Source: CAZQSL01 sp964595945
Lineage (GTDB): Bacteria > UBP15 > UBA6099 > JAJRTR01
NCBI GenBank assembly: GCA_964595945.1
Contig: CAZQSL010000103.1
Coordinates: forward strand, 1-12,919
Reading direction: 5' to 3'
DNA length: 12,919 nucleotides
In this document: piece after piece, positions 9,101-12,919 of the stretch
How positions within the stretch are numbered: the first letter of the stretch is position 1
Layout of the letters: every line of letters starts with the position of its first letter
Translations under genes and position numbers: made by a program
Notes under the pieces: model-generated
What the model was told of the DNA's origin: nothing
Databases searched by the model: none
The model's input: the letters and a program-made list of their open reading frames with translations, nothing else

Positions 9101-10431
9101 GAGTCGATCGTAAGCGGGTCTTCATCGTCGCAGTCCGCCGCCGTCACGCACGCGACAGGGGTATGTTGACAAACAGCGCCAGCCGTACCGCCGTCCGCGC
9201 ACGAGTCGATCGTAAGCGGGTCTTCATCGTCGCAGTCCGCCGCCGCCGCGCACGCGATAGGGGTATGTTGACAAACAGCGCCAGCCGTACCGCCGTCCGC
9301 GCACGAGTCGATCNNNNNNNNNNNNNNNNNNNNNNNNNNNNNNNNNNNNNNNNNNNNNNNNNNNNNNNNNNNNNNNNNNNNNNNNNNNNNNNNNNNNNNN
9401 NNNNNNNNNNNNNCGTCGCAGTCCGCCGCCGCCGCGCACGCGATAGGGGTATGTTGACAAACAGCGCCTGCCGTACCGCCGTCCGCGCACGAGTCGATCG
9501 TCAGAGGATTTTCATCGTCACAGTCCGCCGCCGTCACGCATGCGATTGGGGTGTGTTGACAAACAGCGCCAGCTGTGCCACCTCCCGCGCACGAGTCGAT
9601 CGTCAGCGGATTTTCATCGTCACAGTCCGCCGCCGTCACGCATGCGATAGGGGCATGTTGACAAACAGCTCCAGCCGTACCACCGGCCGCGCACGAGTCG
9701 ATCGTCAGCGGATTTTCATCGTCGCAGTCTGCCGCCGTCACGCACGCGATAGGGGTATGTTGACAAACAGCGCCTGCCGTACCGCCGCCCGCGCACGAGT
9801 CGATCGTCAGAGGATTTTCATCGTCGCAGTCCGCCGCCGCCGCGCACGCGACAGGGGTATTCACACAAACCGCCTGCGCCGTCTGCGCATCCACGCAACG
9901 GTCGATCGTCAGCACATCGCCATCATCGCACTCACTGTCTTCGAGACAGACAATCGGCGCATACGCACACGCTGACTCCACAGCGCCGGGAGACACACAT
10001 GTATCAAAAGAATAGTCATCGCCATCATAACAATCGGAATTCGTTACACAACTCACCTTCACCACACTCACAGCAGCGCTGCCCACCACACACTCACCGC
10101 CCGCGCCACCATACACATCCGCCCGTATCTCCACACTCCCATTCCCAACACCACTCACATCCACATCGAACACCATCGAACCACCCGTCACACCACCAAG
10201 CAACTCCCTCTCAACCTCCACACCATTCACCCACACGGACACCCACTCAAGCGTCCCCCCCGCCGCCGCGTAATCCACCCTCACACTCACCGACGACACC
10301 ACCGCAGCCCCTCCAGCCGGACTCACTATCACCACCGCCGGCGCACCCTCACACAAACCCCTCACACCAACCGCCATGCAAAAATACACCACCATCAATA
10401 CCATGAACGAACAACCGAAAAATCGCCTCAT
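2440..10431 (-). CDS. Giant secreted multidomain surface protein (Cys-rich repeats, Ig-like, ConA-like, FN3-like domains)
   Basis: About 2,663 residues counting the assembly gap as 34; the true length is unknown. ATG 10431 is preferred over TTG 10464 because a signal peptide follows at once (MRRFF, then a hydrophobic stretch to about residue 22) and GGCGG lies upstream. Visible layout: Ig-like 29-127; 34-residue Cys-rich repeats 128-496; glucodextranase-B-like Ig domain 500-580 (V-T-G-Q-M-T-P-G-S-T-L-I-I-N-G); second Ig-like 582-678 ending V-E-D-N-A-G-N; charged linker 690-775; Ig-like 780-860; three copies of an unnamed domain 867-1215; concanavalin/laminin-G-like 1286-1490 (opens D-D-F-D-D, ends V-V-F-D-N-F); unassigned region 1491-1700 with C1522, C1537, C1632 and C1641; Ig-like run 1706-2345 with D-x-x-G-N endings; FN3-like 2348-2435 (I-L-T-W-D-P-P, G-Y-T-I-Q); Thr/Asn/Ser-rich tail. 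No sortase, PEP-CTERM, autotransporter or transmembrane anchor is seen at the C-terminus. The architecture fits adhesion or cell-surface structure. This is inference; no catalytic domain was recognised. Confidence 0.85.
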   Translation of the reverse strand: MRRFFGCSFMVLMVVYFCMAVGVRGLCEGAPAVVIVSPAGGAAVVSSVSVRVDYAAAGGTLEWVSVWVNGVEVERELLGGVTGGSMVFDVDVSGVGNGSVEIRADVYGGAGGECVVGSAAVSVVKVSCVTNSDCYDGDDYSFDTCVSPGAVESACAYAPIVCLEDSECDDGDVLTIDRCVDAQTAQAVCVNTPVACAAAADCDDENPLTIDSCAGGGTAGAVCQHTPIACVTAADCDDENPLTIDSCAAGGTAGAVCQHAPIACVTAADCDDENPLTIDSCAGGGTAGAVCQHTPIACVTAADCDDENPLTIDSCADGGTAGAVCQHTPIACAAAADCDXXXXXXXXXXXXXXXXXXXXXXXXXXXXXXXXXXIDSCADGGTAGAVCQHTPIACAAAADCDDEDPLTIDSCADGGTAGAVCQHTPVACVTAADCDDEDPLTIDSCAAGGTAGAECTHTACAVACEDAADCGDGDSGTDDACLYPGTCQAACTHNDNGSADAAPELRIDAPADGFITNRTTLAVTGQMTPGSTLIINGNATAAAADGAFDSTVTLSEGSNTITAVASRNAKTTVRTLSVTLDTLAPVISTTAPADGATLDAAPSRVEITAEDAAGGTGLDHARTSITLDGETLAANYNTTTKSYTAQAAAQGSGAHILAITVEDNAGNTSSRAITYSIQSTGPKVKFTKVPGKAVQANDSTRDEMTPRTFPDYSVRREDHREKHEMPPAARQQEAQRETSEFHRLVKEKYPQPDTEAFDRMVRDRFTNQRRPPIAIAPGAIVPLRRNEELVAEVYESSSEVDESSITVTVDGAPVEFTYDAESRTITSENIPLTLSAHRAEITLMDELGNEGMALMSFNSSEIPAGFFASNTTVPGSIDIAQGQTFSVTFGADYSIGATATAFLYNADNSGIEDSSEMGVGACNTSRIIGDPIVLELLTQESPYNYATEATFITNIDENGNPAKTMRAIIIAAPIDENGDSTCAFSANHLTGPHAENVRLTNMTHPEMSTIATGETMAVDFSGTAGQAFECAAAPITYAYGASTSPIGIPTATETVSGQYHCEIPFTQVPLVDGQPAEGVIAMIVADGLNMEYSDDILAVRNGIEQLHISNLTRPGATDIIPGEIFSLSATGTPGLTTTDSYIADAAILHRGFVIIQSIGQLTEFPENSGRYYTSGVLATTATAPVAIRAFTGLQNSAPTTVYSTEVLTYLTATSSQQLPRITHLDGVPVSGNTADSTNMTPLFAGVSIPDARVNVYEFNIASQTIFMPATGTYTLQAQPVSSPGTLEDDFDDQSGIGAAWMPDSATLYENIDTTAGTLRMILPASGTAVFLRKDGTPYSGNLSTETDVMIPSYGNPQYADYRGSVQIIHDLDKNQATALHVNVRWDVDDTAAATSVIRITSPDLAVPCEASIPPPVYDTAYHITTDIQPTPAQVSVTVENASGTVGTLVCEGLTPPASATLDFAFSATSDTLTASTQTVVFDNFTTNLSIPGGYAIEVPNLKTSAGEYFDDMSSTAFFVSPCSDMTRTPPTPRTDRCTDGTKDIHAFLVQLNNVNGGNGSTVETMRITIYTAGDPYHYDDHASYIDSVMQTLVDTGSYFESYDIAGSTAALLARGEGQPFERSELLSYENLCSTVSGITDCQNGSYSLIGTATASTSGGFSIQSASLDSATSTHIIVAKTIVQGEPLSVSDPLIINPQITSPQDTLSPVIEVISDIPACTNDTAPTFTLSVNDDTDEAPAVSCSITATSHSGATTTIACGSEETSTPGQYAISPETAIPEGSAVITISAGDDYGNVATATITLAIDTSAPAPPSAVTVRPDSFTDTPYPYDNDSELFVTFSPASDNPGGCGIAAQYYNTAATGQDCIQLYLQGTFNQLTATASQYAISPLAEGTAISCLAAMDMAGNISDVTFSATSSIDFTPPALSALIATPSLIARNDSTTLTATIADRNPDAWQISITAPDGNTLFTQSHTIDIDENQATTTTQIEIPWETHDPVTLAPYAKGIYTASLLTTDLAFNYSNATTSISIILPSPPAITSPASGGQIRNFITTGISGTTDPNTVISLYIENASGTHQIGTATATTGSFSTTFNIAMQAGPYTLSAVATDYFGNFSATSTPVPVTVLPVTPPVITTATFDNRYISPSYSSGIKDSLSIAATASIEDNYFSNWHISITDNAANVVFEHEIPIPSTATISEMTYQWNGTDNTDTPLAEGTYLVSITTLDLPGNSSNIATSSVTIDNTPPATGIQTPADNSAIGGTSYEALYVANDPNPLQAASLAIDSTEIHTYTHNQPSENEQPPASITVTTKILPHTLDSATSHTLTASATDLAGNTATHTITFTIDTTPPAPLINLHTETNQYGETILTWDPPTTNEDGTPLTDLAGYTIQTATYTQGCDPITPDPDSTINTITCSLNASATPPTLAITAPNLFYNSTTYNNTPFTTNTTTGNNNGNNGNTSGNTAANPHWIDTNSTATPTTSSSTTIIPLTPTTTITPDPTKPIFTYLITLTTATQTVITMQYDTTNPTQATQTTTTIVTPTYLGNPLATGTHHITAYTQSTTTQLTSLLTSLAQSGIISPDFTISAHSIACTPDTIASPPSGFTSSTFPMFSTPTQQTSSSSNTTSTSISLDNLTSTIYSISPTDNTGNTGDMSNITVNMY
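5962..6576 (-). other. Concanavalin A / laminin G-like domain within the giant protein
   Basis: Residues 1286-1490 have the look of a jelly-roll lectin/glucanase-like module: an opening D-D-F-D-D-Q-S-G-I-G-A-A-W, alternating beta strands including G-S-V-Q-I-I-H-D, and a closing V-V-F-D-N-F. Such modules commonly bind carbohydrate or protein ligands. No catalytic glutamates of a glycosidase can be identified, so binding is the likelier role. The assignment is by eye and needs a profile or structure comparison. Confidence 0.5.
6787..7833 (-). repeat. Threefold repeat of an unnamed ~110-130-residue domain in the giant protein
   Basis: Residues 867-1215 contain three divergent copies beginning near 867, 997 and 1106. 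Each opens with the same pattern N-x-T-x-P-x4-I-x2-G: N870/T872/P874/I879/G882, N1001/T1003/P1005/I1010/G1013 and N1110/T1112/P1114/I1119/G1122. Each is then followed by a strand-rich segment. The copies are diverged at DNA level, so this is an old duplication, unlike the Cys-rich array. I do not recognise the family. Confidence 0.6.
9043..9846 (-). repeat. Near-identical 102-bp tandem repeats encoding 34-residue four-cysteine units
   Basis: The unit reads C-x5-C-D-D-E-[ND]-P-L-T-I-D-S-C-x9-C-x6, with cysteines at unit positions 1, 7, 18 and 28. The landmark GAGTCGATC recurs on the plus strand at 9101, 9203, 9305, (gap), 9491, 9593, 9695 and 9797, exactly 102 bases apart outside the gap. More diverged units flank the core, so the whole Cys-rich region spans 8944-10050: two units at residues 128-195 and one at 464-496. 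The units resemble acidic C-D-D-x-N-P-C-T-x-D-x-C repeats (Dicty_CTDC-like) of bacterial surface proteins, but here Leu replaces the cysteine before Thr. Disulfide-stabilised, perhaps calcium-binding, stalk segments are plausible. The near-identity indicates recent expansion. Confidence 0.9.
9314..9413. other. Assembly gap (100 N) inside the tandem repeat
   Basis: Exactly 100 N, a usual placeholder for unknown gap length. The reading frame happens to stay open across it, but the length is not consistent with the 102-base period, so repeat copy number and protein length are unknown here. Confidence 0.97.
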
Positions 10432-10541
10432 ATCGATACCGCCAGCATCACGCAAAAATGGCAAACCGCCACTCCGCCATGAACGTATTTTTACAAATAA
10501 TAAATAAATGATTCAAATAATAATACTTACAAATTCAATAC

Positions 10542-10571
10542 ATAGTAAAACACCCCGACGCATATTGGCAA
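10542..10571 (-). promoter_or_regulatory. Putative promoter for the giant surface protein gene
   Basis: On the minus strand TTGCCA (10566-10571) is 18 bases from TACTAT (10542-10547), in the AT-rich 268-base spacer between the GGCT gene and the giant gene. Predicted start is near 10535, giving a leader of about 100 bases. Just upstream on the minus strand a run of seven T (10578-10584) follows only a very weak stem, so no confident terminator for the amidoligase operon is seen. In the leader a short stem TGGC-GGTTT-GCCA followed by five T lies about 20 bases before the ATG; it is too short to call an attenuator. Confidence 0.35.
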
Positions 10572-10699
10572 CACTTTAAAAAAATAGCCAAACAGCACTT
10601 TTCAACCAAATAATTCCCTTTTTGTCTATTGCGGAATTGCCCCTCTAAATCTTTCCTATTTCCATTTCCCCTCCGCTTTCGCTCTGAACCCGTAATATA

Positions 10700-11239
10700 T
10701 CAAAGACATATGTACCAGACGCCGTTTTCAATGAGAGTGCCGATTCGTTTTACTTCAGGCAGCTTGCGGGGATGGAACACATACAGATAAGCTCTCACCA
10801 CCTTGCCGGTGGCAGTGATCGTGACTGGTTTTACGATACGAAGGTAGAGCGAACTGTCCGGTGAATCCGGATTGTAGCCTTCGAGGCGGTCGAGGCGTTT
10901 CAGCGCTGATTCTATGTCTGGGAATGTGATGAGTTCGCCGTGAACGATATTGCTGGCATCGCCAGAGTCGAACATCGCGGGATACCCGTGAGGCAGATCG
11001 TAGAGGATGCCGTGAACGAGTGGCGCTTCAGAACTTGCACAAGTTCCATACGGCAATTCAGAACCTGCATGAATTTCATCCGACACCTCGAACATCGCGG
11101 GATAGCCGTAAGGCAGGTCGTAAAGTATGCCGTGAACGGTTGCGGGCTGGATGGATATTGCATCGAAGCAGTAGCGTTGATGGTTGCGCCTGCCGGGGAG
11201 GAGCGTGCCATACATCATTACCATGCCTGTTTTGTCCAT
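10700..11239 (-). CDS. Gamma-glutamylcyclotransferase-fold (GGCT/AIG2-like) protein with internal duplication
   Basis: 179 residues; most bacterial members are about 110-150. The family signature Y-G-T-L-L-P-G (10-16), which forms the substrate-binding loop, and the catalytic-position glutamate in R-L-D-R-L-E-G-Y (E120) are both present, followed by the usual L-Y-x-R-x-x-x-x-V (131-139). Known family members release 5-oxoproline from gamma-glutamyl amines or peptides; the actual substrate here is unknown. ATG 11239 is preferred: AAGGA lies 10 bases upstream. Internal ATGs at 11224, 11218 and 11215 remain possible, and the 11218 ATG overlaps the upstream TAA as TAATG. The start overlaps the 3' end of the amidotransferase gene by 22 bases, so translational coupling is likely. 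The segment V-H-G-I-L-Y-D-L-P-x-G-Y-P-A-M-F occurs twice (35-50 and 75-90), accounting for the extra length. All key residues are intact, so the gene looks functional. Confidence 0.85.
   Translation of the reverse strand: MDKTGMVMMYGTLLPGRRNHQRYCFDAISIQPATVHGILYDLPYGYPAMFEVSDEIHAGSELPYGTCASSEAPLVHGILYDLPHGYPAMFDSGDASNIVHGELITFPDIESALKRLDRLEGYNPDSPDSSLYLRIVKPVTITATGKVVRAYLYVFHPRKLPEVKRIGTLIENGVWYICL
10968..11138 (-). repeat. 120-bp-offset duplication inside the GGCT gene
   Basis: Plus-strand 10968-11018 and 11088-11138 match at 46 of 51 bases with an offset of 120, keeping frame. Four of the five differences are silent or conservative at protein level. Between them lies a further 30-base micro-repeat (11027-11049 against 11057-11079, 18 of 23 bases). 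Confidence 0.85.
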
Positions 11240-12000
11240 GTTTGTATCGTCCTTTCCGTGGAAGTGAACCGCAGAGCTGACTGGCGGAAGCCGAGGAGAT
11301 CGGATGCGTTGAAATGAGAGATCGTGAACGGAGCGATTTCGAGTTCGGCCATAAGTCTGCTACGGGCGAACACTTTCTCAAGTGGCCATTTTTCGGATGA
11401 ATAGAATATGGCGCGCAGTCCGGAGTGATACCAGAGTGTCAGCGGTTTGTTGCCTTTAATGACGTTGATGGTTTGCGGATCATGCAGCCGCACAAATACC
11501 GATGACATGGTGCCTTCGATTTCGGACGCGGCGCGGAGAAATGAATCGTCATCTGAGAATCTGTCTGCGAGGCGTCCGATCAGTTCGCTGTCCACTTCGG
11601 TCTTGCGGGTAAGCCGGTATCCACTGAAAAGTGCATCGGCATTAGTGATCGTACCGTTGTGTGTGGTGATTGTGCGGGATGTCACGACCGGCTGGTTGTT
11701 CCTGTTGTCGAATTCGCTTCCGCGCGTTTTCCATCGGGTGTGGCCGATGATGCATGTAGTGTCTGAATCGAGCGTGTTCAACACTTTTCTATACTCACTC
11801 GTCATTATGAAGTCTGCTGCCGTGCCGGGCTGCTTGTGAATGTGGTATGTCCCGTCGTTTTTGATGACAGCCGCGCCAGTCGCGTGGTGGCCACGATACT
11901 GGTTCAGTACGAGCAGCTTAGTAAATACGATGGCGATTCGCGACAGTTCGCGCGGTGTGCGCTCTTTCGTTTCAAGTATTACGCCCGTGAGTCCACACAT
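11218..12000 (-). CDS. Class II glutamine amidotransferase (Ntn-hydrolase domain protein)
   Basis: 260 residues starting M-C-G-L-T-G. The start at 12000 is firm because Cys2 must become the N-terminal nucleophile, and AAGGAG lies 7 bases upstream; an in-frame upstream extension of 34 Lys/Arg-rich codons is not used. The family's glutamine-binding residues are visible: G-H-T-R-W-K-T (R89), N-N-Q-P (101-104), H-N-G-T-I-x-N (N115, G116) and V-D-S-E (D137). The domain is like the N-terminal half of GlmS or PurF but stands alone, without sugar-isomerase or PRTase parts. Known chemistry: hydrolysis of glutamine to glutamate with release of ammonia, or hydrolysis of related gamma-glutamyl amides. 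The likely partner is the amidoligase encoded 13 bases upstream, which could use the ammonia; alternatively it may edit gamma-glutamyl products. It overlaps the GGCT gene by 22 bases. Confidence 0.92.
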   Translation of the reverse strand: MCGLTGVILETKERTPRELSRIAIVFTKLLVLNQYRGHHATGAAVIKNDGTYHIHKQPGTAADFIMTSEYRKVLNTLDSDTTCIIGHTRWKTRGSEFDNRNNQPVVTSRTITTHNGTITNADALFSGYRLTRKTEVDSELIGRLADRFSDDDSFLRAASEIEGTMSSVFVRLHDPQTINVIKGNKPLTLWYHSGLRAIFYSSEKWPLEKVFARSRLMAELEIAPFTISHFNASDLLGFRQSALRFTSTERTIQTWTKQAW

Positions 12001-12007
12001 GCTATTG

Positions 12008-12013
12008 CTCCTT
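12008..12013 (-). promoter_or_regulatory. Strong ribosome binding site of the amidotransferase gene
   Basis: AAGGAG on the minus strand, 7 bases before the ATG at 12000 and directly after the amidoligase stop codon. It fixes the Met-Cys start. Confidence 0.8.
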
Positions 12014-12919
12014 TCACGCCGCCTCGTTTTTGTTTTCGTTGTTCTTTTTGTCTTTCTTCGGGCGCCCGTTTCTGAATGCGATGTCGCCGGTGAGGTTTGC
12101 AAGAAGATGTTTGCGCGCCGTTTTGAATTCGTCTCCGATCAGTCCGAGGTTTAGAAGCCATACCCTGAAGGCGTACTTATCGCTACCGGTCACTTCGCGG
12201 CGTTTGCTGCTCGCGCACCGCGTGTTTATGGCTTTCGCGGCCACCGCGATGCAAAGCTGGATTGCGGCCTTTACCCGTCCGGCGTGCAGATCGCCGTTGA
12301 AAAATCTGATTTCGATTGTGCCTCTCAAAAACAGGCTGTTTAAATTGATTCCGTGGTAGCGGGAGCCGTGGTAGCGCTGCGGGTTCGGGGTGTACTGGCC
12401 GTACCAGAGCGTGTTGAGTTCTTTCATGTTGCGCGGGCGATGCCGTTCGAGCTTCTGGATGAATGCCGGTTCCATGCGCTTTGTGTATTTCGCGAGGCGA
12501 TCTTCGCGAACGTTCAGCGCCTTGATGAGCAGGTCTTCGTTTTTGTACATTATCTTCATGAGCCTTATCACCGCGTTGTGGTCGAATTTCGATGCGTCGA
12601 TGTGAAGATGAATCGAAGTTGTGTGATCCGTCTTTGCGCCAGCCTTTCGCACCGCCCGGATGATCTCCTGCAAGTTTTCGATGTTGTTGTAACAAAGGAT
12701 CGGGCTTACGATCTCTGCGCGGTAGTTAAAGGAAACGGTCGAAAGCGATGCGTCCGCGACCACGTTCCAAAGTCTTCCGCTCGAGTCGAGCACCGTCCAT
12801 GGATCGTAAGCATCTGGCGTTCCCAAGTGTTTTACAGTTCCACCCACCACCGTCTGAATCGCCATCGCGACTTTCTCTCTTGTTGCTCCCACCGTTTCAA
12901 TCTCGATCCCAAACCTGAT
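12014..12919 (-). CDS. GS-like amidoligase, Amidoligase_2 family (5' end just outside window)
   Basis: The frame stays open to the window edge, giving 301 residues with the start missing. The first visible residues R-F-G-I-E-I-E-T are the family's conserved opening strand with the metal/ATP-site E-x-E pattern, so probably only a few codons are absent; the in-frame GTG at 12892 lies after this motif and is not the start. Further hallmarks: S-I-H-L-H-I-D (102-108, the conserved H-x-H), R-Y-H-G-I-N-L-N (187-194) and G-T-I-E-I-R-F-F-N-G (200-209). The C-terminus (285-301) is a Lys/Asn/Glu-rich tail. Family members share the glutamine synthetase catalytic fold and are predicted to join a carboxylate to an amine using ATP; few have been tested and the substrate here is unknown. 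It is the first gene of the amidoligase, amidotransferase, GGCT set, 13 bases before the next gene. Confidence 0.9.
   Translation of the reverse strand: MRFGIEIETVGATREKVAMAIQTVVGGTVKHLGTPDAYDPWTVLDSSGRLWNVVADASLSTVSFNYRAEIVSPILCYNNIENLQEIIRAVRKAGAKTDHTTSIHLHIDASKFDHNAVIRLMKIMYKNEDLLIKALNVREDRLAKYTKRMEPAFIQKLERHRPRNMKELNTLWYGQYTPNPQRYHGSRYHGINLNSLFLRGTIEIRFFNGDLHAGRVKAAIQLCIAVAAKAINTRCASSKRREVTGSDKYAFRVWLLNLGLIGDEFKTARKHLLANLTGDIAFRNGRPKKDKKNNENKNEAA

Noticed and set aside
9043..9846. Regular 102-base repeats as a CRISPR array
   Set aside because: There are no repeat-spacer alternations; the whole unit is repeated and is coding throughout.
8206..9975. Long plus-strand open frame (589 codons) with Arg-rich repeats
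   Set aside because: It is antisense to the Cys-rich array. The 102-base period is a multiple of three, so any stop-free frame is simply repeated; composition is Arg-rich nonsense and it crosses the assembly gap.
9999..10406. Plus-strand His/Pro/Ser-rich frame of 135 codons
   Set aside because: It arises from the A/C-rich plus strand opposite the signal peptide and first Ig-like domain of the giant gene; no ribosome site or recognisable domain.
2440..10431. Contractile-phage or toxin-delivery (Rhs/CDI-like) protein
   Set aside because: No RHS/YD repeats, toxin tip, immunity gene or two-partner secretion domain was found; the C-terminus is low-complexity.
10448..10480. Ten-codon upstream frame (MAEWRFAIFA) before the giant gene
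   Set aside because: No ribosome binding site and no attenuator-like structure of convincing strength; may be chance.
10578..10610. Possible intrinsic terminator after the GGCT gene
   Set aside because: A run of seven T exists on the minus strand, but the preceding stem has only about three base pairs.
12001..12102. 34-codon Lys/Arg-rich N-terminal extension of the amidotransferase
   Set aside because: It overlaps the amidoligase 3' end and would bury the nucleophilic Cys; the strong ribosome site and Met-Cys start are at 12000.

Overview
This looks like a bacterial chromosome fragment from a draft (possibly metagenomic) assembly. The genes are tightly packed and start with Shine-Dalgarno-like sites. 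One protein has a lipobox, others have Sec-type signal peptides, and there is a run of exactly 100 N inside a tandem repeat. The lineage cannot be fixed from this sequence. Cysteine-rich 34-residue repeats joined to long runs of Ig-like domains are typical of large surface proteins in myxobacteria-like and many uncultured phyla, but that is only a hint. No RNA gene, insertion sequence, CRISPR array or phage gene was seen.

All six genes lie on the minus strand, so transcription runs from right to left. Right block (10700-12919): a compact three-gene operon encoding a GS-like amidoligase (5' end cut by the window edge), a class II glutamine amidotransferase beginning Met-Cys, and a gamma-glutamylcyclotransferase (GGCT/AIG2)-fold protein. 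The first two genes are 13 bases apart and the last two overlap. This enzyme set is known from comparative genomics and predicted to form and break amide or gamma-glutamyl bonds, but its substrate is unknown. The GGCT member is unusual because a 40-residue segment around its active-site region is duplicated.

Middle block (2440-10431): one gene for a giant secreted protein of about 2,660 residues. In order it has a signal peptide, an Ig-like domain, an array of 34-residue four-cysteine acidic repeats (interrupted by the gap), two Ig-like domains, a charged linker with a duplicated nine-residue motif, an Ig-like domain, a threefold repeat of a domain I cannot name, a concanavalin/laminin-G-like domain, a run of Ig-like domains, an FN3-like domain and a Thr/Asn/Ser-rich tail. 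Its two ends have opposite and extreme base skew. It is followed after 42 bases by a much more AT-rich gene for a secreted PQQ-repeat-like beta-propeller protein (814-2397), probably co-transcribed.

Left block (1-567): the first 189 codons of a lipoprotein with a carboxypeptidase-regulatory-like domain, cut by the window edge. The three left genes together suggest a cell-surface or adhesion module. Whether the amidoligase operon acts on these surface proteins or is merely adjacent is open; the AT-rich 268-base spacer with its own promoter-like site suggests separate transcription.
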